Source of the DNA: Dugong dugon
Taxonomy: Eukaryota > Chordata > Mammalia > Sirenia > Dugongidae
DNA: 64,000 nucleotides
Direction of reading: 5' to 3'
Assembly (NCBI GenBank): GCA_030035585.1
Contig: CM057469.1
Span: 116,724,650 to 116,788,649, forward strand
Positions 22,400 to 33,373 of the stretch are shown in pieces (within the stretch, counting starts at the first letter, position 1; every line of letters begins with the position of its first letter). The position numbers and the translations under genes are program-made. Below the pieces are notes generated by a model. That model saw nothing but the letters and a program-made list of their open reading frames with translations, was not told where the DNA came from and did no database searches.

Positions 22400-22630
22400 G
22401 TGCCCTGGCCCAGGCATCAGATTGTGTGGGTCTAAGCCCCCTCACTGCCACGTAACACCTGCATGAACTTGGACCAGCCACTCAGACTCTCAGTTTCAGT
22501 TTCTTCCTCCATAAAATAAGAACAGAAAATCTGCTCTCTGCCCTCACCAGCTTGTTGTCAAGATTATATAGGACATTATGAGTGAAATCACTTCGTGAAC
22601 TGTAAAGAATTTACGTGGTGTGAGGCTGTG
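22400..22630 (+). mobile_element. MIR SINE
   Basis: CAGTTTCAGTTTCTTCCTCC followed by ATAAAATAAGAACAG and a GTGAACTGTAAAG region match the MIR core and 3' half. Confidence 0.75.
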
Positions 22631-23384
22631 CTTGCCGATTGGATGCCTAGACATTACTGACCGAAAGATGGATGGATGAATCTTGTTGCTCCCTAGAGTT
22701 ATACATTATATAAAAATTATACATTCATACTGAACAGCTTATATTGGGTGATTAAGCTTATTAATACACACAGGTTATTAATGAGACCGATAATTAGCAC
22801 ACGGGCCATTAATGACACAATTAGCGGTATTAAGTATCCAATCCTAGGCAAGAGAATTGGAGACTATCCTGTGAATCAGCTCCAGCCCTCACTCCTTGAA
22901 GGAACAGGAAGGTGCACTCAGGCAGACTGGTATTTGTGCTTAAAGAACTTCAAGCTATAAAAGAAGCACTTGTACTAAAAAGAAGCACTTTCACTACCAA
23001 TTCATCTCTAAACCCAGACTCACTTCGTACTTCTTACTCCTGGATTCCTGCCTGCTATGTCACTTACTAGCTGTGTAAATTCCTGTAATTTATTTTTCTA
23101 TGAAAGATTCAATTTACTATCTCAAAGAATAATTTTCTAAAGTATACCATGCAAATATAAAAAAAATTTTAACTTGTAAATGAATGTATCAGTAAGATGG
23201 TAATGTTACCTCAAAGAGCATTTGAAGAATTGGGTATATAAAGGCAAATCCTTCCATAGGTTTGAGCTCAGTCTTCCAAGCAAGAAAGTCTGCAGGTAGG
23301 AGCTTGAGTGGCATGGTTTTATTTTTCTTTTCAAAGATTTCTCTTCACATTGTAAATCAGGCAGCCTGGGGCAGCACCCTCTCT
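22631..23384. other. Apparently single-copy DNA
   Basis: No recognised repeat or gene. Short repeated wording AAAGAAGCACTT occurs twice at about 22960-22995, a small local duplication. Confidence 0.4.
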
Positions 23385-23615
23385 TCCTCCACAACTGAAG
23401 TTAGAATCAGCATATCTGGACTTAAGCCTTGTCCCTGGATTTATGAGCTGTGTTACGTTGGACACATCATTTAGCATTTCTGGGCAATAGTTTCATCATC
23501 TGTAAAATGGAAATCATAGGTGTGGGATTTTCTGGGCTTACTGAGAATATCAGATATGACAATTTACATCATAAAAGCACTTTGTGAACTGCAGGCAATT
23601 TAATAATATAAAGAA
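23385..23615 (+). mobile_element. MIR SINE
   Basis: AGCTGTGTTACGTTGGACA, TTTCATCATCTGTAAAATGG and CACTTTGTGAACTGCAGGC fit the MIR consensus in order. Confidence 0.78.
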
Positions 23616-24265
23616 TCACCATTTAAAAAATTCTTCTCACTTTGGCTCTTGGCTGGCTATGAGCCTGAGGCTTTTGTAATAACACTTGCCTTCACTAGAT
23701 ATAGGAGTTCCTGGGTTGGCACCTGGTTATGGAATGGCTCTCACCTTGGTTTATGTTCTTGACTTTGGCATCCCAGAAGCCATCCTCAGCTTCTTACTCC
23801 TTGCTGGCCTAGCGCCCAACCGAAGATGTGACTCAGGGAAACTGAGTCACTCTGGGAAACTGCTGTTCATGCCTCAAAAGAGAGACGAGAGAGCCAGACC
23901 CAAGAATTCAAAGAACTGTGAAAGGCTCCATTCTTCTACTGATTTTCCTTCTTGTCCTGCTTCTGTAGTCACCAGCATTTCTTCTTCCTTAGGGAAACTA
24001 TCATGGACCAGTGGCTCAATATAGGAATTAAATTGGACTGGACCTGAGATCAGTTGGTTAGCCAACTTACATAATGCTAACCGTGTAAAATCTCATTTTA
24101 GGAAGAGTCTGTAAGAAATGCCAAAATAACACTGGATGTTTAACAGAAGATAAGAACAACCACCGTACTCATAGACTAAAAGTAGCCTGATAAAACAAAA
24201 AGTGCCCGGGTCTGAAAGAAAATAATTGAATTCTAGACCCTATGCCACTGTGAAAAAACAGTAAC
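23616..24265. other. Single-copy DNA with a paired AP-1-like site
   Basis: No repeat recognised. TGACTCA (23829-23835) and TGAGTCA (23843-23849) form an inverted repeat with a 7-bp spacer. The 112-residue plus frame (23686-24024) and its overlap on the other strand have no domain. Confidence 0.4.
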
Positions 24266-24612
24266 TACAGTGTAGAAATTAAAGGTATAGCTTTGAGATT
24301 GAAAAGAAGTTTAAATTCTGATTTTACAATTATTAGATATTGAGTTTGGGCAAGTTGCTGAATCTCTCTGAGCCTCTGTTTTCTCATAAGTAAAATGGAG
24401 CCAGTAAGAGTACCTACTTCATAGAGTTGTTTAGTGGATTAAATGTTATAATGAAATAAAGCCCTTGGCACTCAAATAATGTCAACAGTATTATCCTTAC
24501 AAGTTTGATCTTGATAGACTATTCGTTCTCTCTGAGCTTCAGACCTCTCATCGATAAAACAAAATACTGTCTTAACTGCCACTCGAGGTTCTTATGAAGG
24601 ACAAATGTGATC
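24266..24612 (+). mobile_element. MIR SINEs (two adjacent copies or one split)
   Basis: 24300-24495 shows GGGCAAGTTGCTGAATCTCT, TTTTCTCATAAGTAAAATGG and a 3' end ATAAAGCCCTTGGCACTCAA. 24505-24612 repeats the motif order in weaker form (TCTCTGAGCTTCAGACCTCTC). Confidence 0.72.
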
Positions 24613-24654
24613 AGTTCTTCAGAAAGGATTAGTTTTAAATGAGGATTTGGGAGT

Positions 24655-24880
24655 GGTACTGGTGTCATTGTGGAGCAATTGGTTAAGCACGTAGTTACTA
24701 ACTGAAAGGCTGGTAGTTTGAATCCACTCAGAAGAACCTTAGAAGGAAGGCCTGGTGATCTATTTCCAAAAAATCACAGCCATTGAAAGCTCTATGGACC
24801 ACAGTTCTACTCTGAAACATACGGAGTTGCTATGAATCAGAATCAACTGGACAGCAACTGGTTTTTATGGTTTTAGTGGT
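24655..24880 (+). mobile_element. AfroSINE, long type, diverged
   Basis: Head GGAGCAATTGGTTAAGCAC, body GGCCTGGTGATCTATTTCC, 3' box GCTATGAATCAGAATCAAC. Same subtype as 13843-14046. Confidence 0.88.
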
Positions 24881-25474
24881 GTCACTAAGTAATTGAACTG
24901 GTAAGTGACTTAGAGGAGCATTGCTTAAATATCTTTGGGAGACGATATTGTAAATTTTATATTAATCTTAAAATAAAATGAGATAACAACAGGATCTTTA
25001 ACCTACAGAGTCCATTTAAGACTACGCCATCTCTCCCTTACCCCCTCAATTTCTCTAAAGAGGATAGTTTTATTCTCTTTTAAATTGGAGAATACTTGCA
25101 CAGAAAAATATGAGATGCAATAATTTAGTGAAAGCTACTGAATAGTTAGCAAATAGAAAGTGTCCCTGGATGCAGCATGAGAGAGCAAAGACTGGTATGT
25201 GATTAAATATTATGTGTGAAGAATTAGCCACATTTAAAAAAAAAATAATTGATGGGAGCTGGGGAATGGTAGTGACATTGGAGGCAGGGGAAGTTCAAAA
25301 AGCTTATAGAAGGGTTGAGAGAAGAGAATGATGGAATAGGCTATGAACAAAATATAATTTCACTCAAAATACCGTTGGTATCTTCCTGTGATAATGACCG
25401 GGCCCCAAGTATAATGGAGCTAATAAAATTTTTAGACAAGTAAAACCATGGGATATTTTGGTCCTTTTTTTTCC
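24881..25474. other. Apparently single-copy DNA
   Basis: No recognised repeat or gene. Confidence 0.4.
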
Positions 25475-26395
25475 CCCTTGAAGGGGGTACTGGGTGGTTT
25501 AAAATCAGGAAAGGTGTGTGTCAGGGTTCTATCCTTTCACCATACTTATTCAACCTGTATGCTGAGAAAATAACCCAAGGAGCTGGACTATATGAAGGAG
25601 AAGGCAGCATTAGGATTGGAGGAAGACTCATTAACAACCTGCATTACGCAGAAGATACAACCTTGCTTGCTGAAAGTGAGGAGAACTTGAAGCACTTACT
25701 GATGAAGATCAAAGACTGCAGCCTTCAGTAAAGAAACATAAAGAAAACAAAAATCCTCACAACTGGACCAATAAGCAACATCATGATATATGGAGAAAAG
25801 ATTGAAGTTGTCCAGAATTTCATTTTACTTAGATCCACCCATGGAAGCAGCAGTCAAGAAACCAAACAATGCATTGCATTGGGGAAATCTGCTGCAAAAG
25901 ACCTTTTTAAAGTGTTAAAAAGCAAAGATGTCACTTTGATGACTAAGGTGTGCCTGATCCAAGCCCTTGTATTTTCAATTGCCTTATATGCATACAAAAG
26001 CTGGACAATGAATAAGGCAGACTCAAGAAGAATTGATGTCTTTGAATTATGGTGTTGGCAAAGAATGTTGCATGGACTGCCAGAAGAACAAACAAATCTG
26101 TCTTGAAAGAAGTACAGCCAGAATGCTCCTTAGAAGCAAGCAAGACTTTGTCTCACATACTTTGGACATCTTTTCAGGAGGGACAGTCCCTGAGAAGGAC
26201 ATCATGCTTGGTGAAGTAGAGAGTCAGCAAAAAAGAGTAAGACCTTCAACAGATGGATTGACACAGTGGTTGTAACAGTGGACTCCAGTATAGCAAAGAT
26301 TGTGAGGATAGCGCAGGATCTGGCAGTGTTTATTCTGTTGTACATCGGGTCACTATGAGTCGGAACTGACTCAATGGTACCTGACAACTACAACA
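25475..26395 (+). mobile_element. RTE-clade LINE, 5'-truncated, broken
   Basis: Encodes the RT and C-terminal part of an RTE (BovB-like) ORF2 in pieces: 25516-25731 (GSILSPYLFNLY, then the RT box as YAED at 25645-25656 instead of YADD), 25783-26106 (ending in the RTE wording RRIDVFELWCWQRML), and 26100-26275 (a segment with FSGGTVPEKDIMLG). The endonuclease is absent. The 3' end reads GGGTCACTATGAGTCGGAAC, CTCAATGGTACCTGACAAC. Stops and shifts separate the pieces. RTE elements in afrotherians are established; horizontal origin of BovB-like lineages is known from other work, not shown here. Confidence 0.88.
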
Positions 26396-26404
26396 TTAGT
26401 TGTG

Positions 26405-28240
26405 TAAAGAATATTCATGAATTTTTAAAGCATTATTGGTAACATATATTTTACCTTTATTCCTGAAGGATATTTTCTTTGAATATAGAATTCTGGATTG
26501 ACAGTTCTTTTCTCTCAGCATTATAAAGACGTATAGTTCCACTGCTCTCTGGCCTCCAAGTTTCCTGGTAAGAAATTCCCCTAAAAGTAATGTGTCATTT
26601 TTCTCTAGCAGCTTTCAAGATTTCTTTATCTTTGGTTTTAGGAAGTGTGATTATGATGTTTCTTGGCATGGATTTCTTTGACTTTAAGTGATTTTGATTT
26701 TCCTGAAACTTCTTGAATCTGTAATTTTCATCAAACTCAGGAAGTTTCCGGCTATTATCAAATATTCTTCTGCACTCTTTCTCCTCTATCTCCGAGATTC
26801 CAATGACATTATCATAAGACCTTTTGATATTGTTCCACAGGTTTTTGCAACTCTGTTCATTTTTATTCAATCCTCTTTCTCTCTATTTTCAGACTAGATA
26901 ATTTATGTTGATTTATACTTAAGCTAACTGACTTTTTTCTCCATTCTTCTATTGAGCTCATCCACTGCATTTTTATTTCTGATATTATATTTTCAGTTAT
27001 AAAATTTCCATCTGGTTCTTTTCTGTAGTTTCAATTTCTCTGCTGAAAACTTCTATCCTTCCATTTGTCTGAAGTGTATTTATCTTTCCTCATGAAGCAT
27101 TATTTTTACTACCGAAAACCAAATCTGTTGCCGTCAAGTCGATTCCGACTCACAGCGACCCTATAGGACACAGTAGAACTGCCCCATGGGGTTTCCAGGG
27201 AGCGCCTGGTAGATATGAACTGCTGATAGCTGCTTTAAAGTATTTGTGTGATAATTACAACATTTTGGTCATCTCAGGGTTGGCATGTGGTAACCAGTTT
27301 TTTGCTGAAATCAGGTCACATCTTCTTGGTTATTTTTGTATGCCACATAATTTTGAATTTTGCTTTAGACTTTTCAAATATAATGTTGTATGGACTCTGA
27401 TTCCTATTAAAATCCTTCAAAGAATGCTATTTTTGTTGTTTGTAATTTTGTTTTAGGTTCAGACTGCAAGTTTTATTTCACCTTTTGTGACCAGAAGCTC
27501 TAATTCAGTTTTCAAAGTCTTTGTTCTGTTTTTTTGAGTCTTGCTCTACATACGTGTGACTCATGAGTTAATCTGAAATTTGGGTGGTAGATGAAATCTT
27601 GGTTTAGTTCTAATAGCCTTTGCTATGCTTATTTTAAACTGTCATGGGCATGTATCCTTCAGGGGTTGATTCCAGAGCCTGTGCAGGTTTACACACAAAA
27701 TTAGGAGATCTCCTTCCCCAGTTTTCTCTTTACTACAATTCTCTCCATATTCTCTGGCCAGCGGAAGTGCCCATTTCCCAGTTCTTCTGGTTAGAAAGAT
27801 GAGGTTTCCCTCAGTTTTAGCTTCACATGATGCCACTTCCAAGCAGCTTTGTAACTGGATCCCGTCCCCTGGGGAAAGCTAGAAGGAAAGCAAGGAGAAA
27901 TAAAAATCAAGATTTCTTTCCAAGTGTTTGGACCACAGAGGTCTCTTTTCCCAGTACTTCTAGTCAGAAAGTTGGAATTTCTCGCAGAGTTTTCATTTCC
28001 ATGCAGATCTATGACCATTTCAAGTCAGAAGAGGAAAAGACGGGAAACCCTCCAAAACCGGTCACTTCTGCAAGTTTTGACTCCCCTCTACAGTCTACCT
28101 GCTTTGATATACTTTTTAGAGTACTGGGGTAGTTGCTTTTGTATTTTGTAGTGCGTTATTATTTACAGTCAGCAAGGGCAATAGGCTTTATGGGCTAACT
28201 CCAGCTTGATCTGAACTGCAGACCAGCAATATTTAAAAAC
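26405..28240 (-). mobile_element. Old L1 fragment (5' UTR/ORF1 region), antisense
   Basis: On the plus strand it reads the antisense L1 ORF1 and upstream text, for example TCTTGGCATGGATTTCTTTG, GAAGTTTCCGGCTATTATC and CCAATGACATTATCATAAG, and later GGGTAGTTGCTTTTGTATTT and GGGCTAACTCCAGCTTGATC. The minus-strand 91-residue frame at 26595-26870 is a relic of ORF1. An AfroSINE splits it at 27112-27232. Confidence 0.75.
27112..27232 (-). mobile_element. AfroSINE, head truncated
   Basis: The tail side (ACCAAATCTGTTGCCGTCAA) and central body are intact, but the tRNA-like head past ATGAACTGCTGAT is missing. Inserted in the old antisense L1. Confidence 0.9.
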
Positions 28241-28810
28241 AAAAGTGCATGACAATATTTTAACAAATCACTCAGCTGGTTGCCTGTGAATTATTGAGTA
28301 AAATAAAATGAAGAGCTTTATTTTAAAAAGAAAATGTATATTTGACTAGTAAGGAGGAATATGAAAATATTCATTTGATTCATGGAATCCTAGCCATCTC
28401 TGTTTATTTGTGTTTAATTTATTTTTAGTATCATCTAACTCAGGAATAGAAATCGGACGGGATTTTCTTTTAGCCATCTTTGAAGTGGGGAGAAATGTGA
28501 TGCAATCAGAACAAAAGAGGCATTACTCAACTTCTAGATTCATTAGAAGACCACCAAATAGAGTATGAATGGAAGATACATCTATGGAAGTTTCTTCTTA
28601 CACTGGGGTCAAAGACCAGGGAAAGGACTCCGGGAATTAGGATGGGTATAGACAGGCAGAGAGCTCACGAGACTCTGGCCTTGATGAGTTAAACAGTAAC
28701 ACCTCTATTTTCCTTGGTCCAAAGTTTTCATGAGTTTTATATTTCTGCCCAGTTGTAGAATCATTTTTTTTTTTTCCATCTGAACTCTCACCAGGAGTTA
28801 CTCTCCCTGT
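28241..28810. other. Apparently single-copy DNA
   Basis: No recognised repeat or gene. An 87-residue minus frame (28637-28900) overlaps the MER20 relic and shows no domain. Confidence 0.4.
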
Positions 28811-29040
28811 TAGAGCAGGGTTTCTTAACTGGGGTAATTTGCCACTCCCCTCTCCCCCAGAACATTTAGCAATGTCTGGAGATATTTTTGGTTGGCACAC
28901 CCAGGCAGAGGGAACTTGTGCCTGGGGTACTGATACCTAGTGTGTAGAGGCCAAAGATGCTGCTTAATATCAGACAATGCACAGGAAATCCTCCCCATGA
29001 CAAAGAATTATATGGCCCAATGCCAGTGCTTCTATCTCCA
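28811..29040 (-). mobile_element. hAT MITE, MER20-like
   Basis: GCAGGGTTTCTTAACTGGGG, GCAATGTCTGGAGATATTTT and TGCACAGGAAATCCTCCCC are the antisense MER20 text in order. Confidence 0.75.
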
Positions 29041-29454
29041 CAGAATTATCTGCCAAAACCACCAACAATGCAAAGCAAATAGCATATAACCTAGAGAAAG
29101 GAGCTCCAATAAAAAGTGGACAGGGGCACCATTCTCAGGATTTTGAAGCTGGCAGACAGCACTTCACAGAATGTATTGGGAAGACAAAAAGTATTTTCAG
29201 AAATACAGTGGTAAAGGCTGCAATTCAAGTGGACTTTGAGCACATGTAGAGGAGAATTATAGTTATGTGCAAATAATAAATACATTGTGACACAAAATTG
29301 ACATTGCATAAGAAACAGGTGTGAAATAAGTACTATATGGAACAAAAAAATCTGAAGAATTTCACAGTGCAAGAAAAAGACACAAGATCAGCCAGATCAT
29401 CATCAGTTCTTTATGAGGAAGGACCTGAGAGTGCACACTGCAGTTTGTTGTATG
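29041..29454. other. Apparently single-copy DNA
   Basis: No recognised repeat or gene; the 93-residue minus frame at 29091-29372 has no domain. Confidence 0.35.
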
Positions 29455-30020
29455 GACGTCCACAGTTAGTACCGTGGAAGATTAAAGATGGTTGCAGATG
29501 CTTTGATTTCTCCTCCATTAGGAGCTGGACTCTATGTCACCTCCAGTTGAATTTGGGAGGACTCTGTTACTATTTGACCATTAGAATACAGAAGTGACAT
29601 TGTATCCATTTCTGGTCCCAAGCCTTAAAAGACCGATAGCTTTCACTTCCTGTTTGTCAATACATTGTTTCTGGTAGCCTTGAGCCGCCATCAAAGAATT
29701 CTGATTAACTTGAGACCGCCCTGCTGGAAAGGTCATGCATAGGTACTCTTACCGACAGCCCTAGCTGAGCCCAGTCTTCCACCTGTCCCCACCAAAGTGT
29801 GAGATGTGTGAGTGAAGCCATCTTAGATAAACCCCCTCCACCGCCCAGACCAATCCATCTGCCAGCTCCTACCAATGACAGACCTTTGTAGACCCCACAT
29901 GAAAAGAAGAATTACCAGGGCCAGGCAAGTTATATCTGTTCTAAAAATTGGAGATATACTAAAAAATCAGTATTTTCATCCATTAAGTTTCGAGATACTT
30001 GTTTTGCAGCAATAGATAAA
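29455..30020 (+). repeat. Old LTR, ERVL/MaLR type
   Basis: CCATTAGAATACAGAAGTGAC in the 5' half, GTGAGTGAAGCCATCTTAG in the middle, and a 3' end with CATTAAGTTTCGAGATAC and GCAGCAATAGATAAAC. Same LTR group as 19680-20033; subfamily not assigned. Confidence 0.55.
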
Positions 30021-30856
30021 CAGAAAAATCCTTTTACTGTCTTTTAAAAATAGCATTTTCAAGAACTCTTCTCTTGGTATTGATATAGACAGATACGAAA
30101 CAAGATGGACTCTGACCATGACAGATTCTCATGCTGAGAAAGAAAACAGTAGGTAAACATTCCACTTTATAAATTGTTCGTTTCAATTGAAGTGAGCTGT
30201 ATATTACAGAATTATAGCTTGGCATGTGGAAAGGAGGATAGCTTTTAACCTAGAGATAAGACTAGGAAACAAAATTAAGTTCCCACCAGGTATAGAATCA
30301 GTGCCAACTTAAATCAATTTCACCTTAGAATTCTTTGACTCTTATGCAGATGAATTTGGAAACTTGTTATTTGCATTTTTTTCTTACTTTCTTTGTAGCT
30401 GTCATTTTCACCTATAAAGACTGTCAAATCTTGATTTGTCTATCTTTGTTTCTAGGCCAAAAAAAAGAAAGATATTAAAAAAAAAAAAAAAAGAAAAGAA
30501 AACCTATCCTTGTAAGCTTTCCAGCCCATGTGATTTCTTCAAAGAAGGAGATTTTTTTTACCTAGCTTGTAGGTTCTGATGGGGAAATTATTTGTACTGC
30601 AGGTCAAGAGAGAGAACAAATGCTAGAGCACAGGAGGTGAGGAACTGGGCCAGCCAAAGACTATAGATGTGAGGCCAACTGGGGATAATAGCCCCTTCCT
30701 GCTTTTTGGCCTGCCCTTGCAATAGCCCCAGGCCTGCTATACATATATTCTAGTTTTATCAACTGGAGATATCCTGAATAAGTTTATTCTCTCTTCTACC
30801 TGTTAGATATTTCTAATCATATTCTCCCTGAGTTTTATCTTCTGTAGGCGAAGCAT
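30021..30856. other. Apparently single-copy DNA with an A-rich tract
   Basis: A 17-bp A run with AAAAGAAAG units near 30455-30500 is the only distinctive feature. Confidence 0.4.
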
Positions 30857-31123
30857 GGAGTCCTGGTGGCGCAGTGGTTAAGAGCTCCAGCTGTTAACCA
30901 AAAGGTCGGCAGTTCAAATCCACCAACAGCTCCTTGGAAACCCTATGCGGCAGTTCGGGTTGGAAATGACTCAATGGAAACGGGTTTTTTTTTTTTTTTT
31001 TTTTTTTTGGCTAACTAAAAAGCAGTTCAAATTCACCAGCTGCTCCTTGGAAACCCTAACAGGCAGTTCTACCCTGTCCTATAGGGTCACTATGGGTTGA
31101 AATTAACTCAATAGCAACGGGTT
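30857..31123 (+). mobile_element. Dimeric AfroSINE
   Basis: First unit 30857-30984 starts GGAGTCCTGGTGGCGCAGTG with good box A and box B (GTTCAAATCC) but lacks the central CTACTCTGTCC part. It ends in 24 T residues (30985-31008). A second, head-truncated unit follows at 31009-31123 and ends GCAACGGGTTTCC. Flanks GCGAAGCAT and GCAAAGCAGCAT look like one degraded duplication around the whole dimer. Confidence 0.85.
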
Positions 31124-32160
31124 TCCGCAAAGCAGCATCAAGTCCTCGAATTATTCTTTATGCTCATTCTTTATGCTCCTTCACATCCCAGCTATCCCTT
31201 TCTTGGAAAATATTTTTCTTCAAGTATGAGGTCCCGATTTGAACTTGGCTGGTACACAACAGAGCAGGATTATCTTCTACAATTTTCCTGGCAATGATAC
31301 ATCTTTTAACACAATACAAGACTTCATGGGCTTTTAAATTTTTTTTTTTTTAATGGGCACACTGTTAATAATTAGTGAAATATACCGTATACTCTTATAC
31401 TCTTTGCTATATTTTTCCCACTAGGTATGCAAGAATCAGAAAAGATTATCTGAATAAGTGAATATTTTGTTCTGAGGACCCTGTCTGGAAGCCAGCTATG
31501 GGGTGAGAAGAGGCAGTGACACCAAACTCCAACCCTACACACTCAACTCTGGGGAAGACCTAACTACTTAAAGCAGGAGGGTAGTTCTTTCAGCTTCAGC
31601 TCCATAACTTTCAAATGAGCCAAAAGATAGGAAAAGAACAGTTTGAAAGAGAACTAGAATTAGGGTTCATGGCTGTCTTAAGAAGACATGTCTAGTAGTA
31701 AGCACACTTTTGTTTAATTAACATGGGTTTAATTTGTAAAAAAAAGAAACAGTGACGTGTGTACTTTATAAACCCAAGCAAGTCTGCATCCCTGCAAAAT
31801 GAGCACCTCCCGCCTTAATGGAGTGGGAAGCTGGTGGGAAAATGAAGTCTTGTTTCTCCTACCAAGTTTAGGTCTATTAAGTAGAGGGGAAAAAAGAAAA
31901 AGACACTTATTCTTTTTGTATAAAAGAAAAAAAAAATGTAAGAAATCCTGTTGCTGCTACTTTCACTCAATGGCCAAGGAAGAAAGAAAAATTCTCAATA
32001 AAAGTGTGAGCTACCTTGGCTAAGAATGGATGATTAGCAATTATTGAAAAGGCCCCAGTGGCTCTTTAACCAACAGGGGGGAAAAGAAAGCCATTTTCTA
32101 CGTGGACAAGTGTGTGTGTACATTAATTGTTGGTGTCCATTAGCGATAAAAAAATTCATG
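31124..32160. other. Apparently single-copy DNA
   Basis: No recognised gene. The 74-residue plus frame at 31799-32023 is Lys-rich without a domain. Confidence 0.4.
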
Positions 32161-32164
32161 GATT

Positions 32165-32712
32165 CTATCATCATCAGAGCTTCTATCAGCCTGAGACAAG
32201 AAGAACCAGATGGTGCCTGGCTGCTACAAATGACCACCCTGACAGGGAATACAACAGAGAGTCCCTGACAGAGCAGGAGAAAAGCGAGGTGCAAGACTCA
32301 AATTCTAGTATAAAGACCAGACTTAATGGTCTGACTGAGACTGAAGGGACCCCAGAAGACATGGCCCCCAGACCCTCTGTTAGCCCACAACTGAAACCAT
32401 TCCCAAAGCCAACTCTTCAGACAAAGATTAGACTAGACTATACGATATAAAATGACTCTCGTGAAGAGAGTGCTTCTTAGCTCAAGTAGACACATGAGAA
32501 TAAATGGGCAGCTCCTGTCCAGAGGCGAGAAGGGAAGGCAGAAAGGGACAGGAGCTGGTTGAAGGGACATGGGAAATTCGAGGTAGAAAGGAGGAGGGTG
32601 CTGTCACATGATAGGGAGAGCAACTAGGGTCACATAACAATGTGTGTATAAATTTCTATATGAGAACTGTAAAGTTTCACTTAAAGCACAATGAAAAAAA
32701 AAGAATATAAAA
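32165..32712 (+). mobile_element. L1 3' end fragment (lineage A)
   Basis: Matches 12500-13000 of the first L1: TATCAGCCTGAGACAAGAAG, CAGGGAATACAACAGAGAG, GGGTCACATAACAATGTG, then an A-rich tail. The 107-residue open frame (32127-32450) is 3' UTR, not a gene. Confidence 0.88.
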
Positions 32713-32714
32713 GA

Positions 32715-33373
32715 TGTCTAGTGCTACTATAACAGAAATACCACAAGTGGATGGCTTTAACCAAGAGAAATTTATTCTCTCACAATTTAGAAGGCTAGAA
32801 GTCCAATTCAGGGTGCCAGCTCCAGGAGAAGGCTTTCTCTATCAGCTCTCTGGGTATGGTCCTTGTCATAAATATTCCCGTTTCAGGAGCTTCTCAGTGC
32901 AGGGACCCCAGGTGTCCAAAGGACACTCCCCGACTCTCGACACTTTTTCCATGGTGGTATGAGGTCCCTCTCCTCTCTACTAGCTTCTCCCTTTTATATC
33001 TCAAAACAGATTGACTCAAGATACAACCTAATATTGTAGATTGAGTCCTGCCTCCTTAACATCATAAAAACAAAAAAGCCCAACCCATTGCCGCTAGTTG
33101 ATTGTGACTCATAGCAACTTTATAGGACAGAGTAGAACTGCCCCATAGGGTTTCCAAGGAACAGCTGGTGGATTTGAACTGCTGACTTTTTGGGTTAGAA
33201 GTCGCGCTCTTAACTACTGTGCCACCAGGGCTCCATTAACATCCTAGAGGTTAGAATTTACAACACATAATAATCACATCAGATCACAAAATGGTGGACA
33301 GTCACACAATACTGGGAATCATGGCTTTGCCAAGTTGACATATATTTTGGGGGACACAATTCAATCCATAACA
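32715..33373 (-). repeat. 3' LTR of the MaLR provirus, with embedded AfroSINE
   Basis: 659 bp including the SINE at 33066-33234; the rest aligns with 34704-35360 and with the solo LTRs at 40592, 53487 and 60800. Compared with 60800 its outer end is slightly shortened, next to the L1 tail. Confidence 0.85.
33066..33234 (-). mobile_element. AfroSINE inside the MaLR 3' LTR
   Basis: Short type, antisense. Flanks CTTAACATCAT (left) and ATTAACATCCT (right) form the target duplication in the LTR sequence. The same position is occupied in the other LTR and empty in the solo LTR at 60800. Confidence 0.93.

Noticed and set aside
23686-24024. 112-residue open frame as a small gene
   Set aside because: No domain, no conserved motif, and an opposing frame overlaps it; not distinguishable from chance.
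25475-26395. RTE fragment as proof of horizontal transfer
   Set aside because: Sequence alone identifies the RTE clade; transfer needs a phylogeny that cannot be made here.
32127-32450. 107-residue open frame as a host gene
   Set aside because: It translates an L1 3' UTR; a parallel frame exists in the same place of the first L1 (12443-12781).
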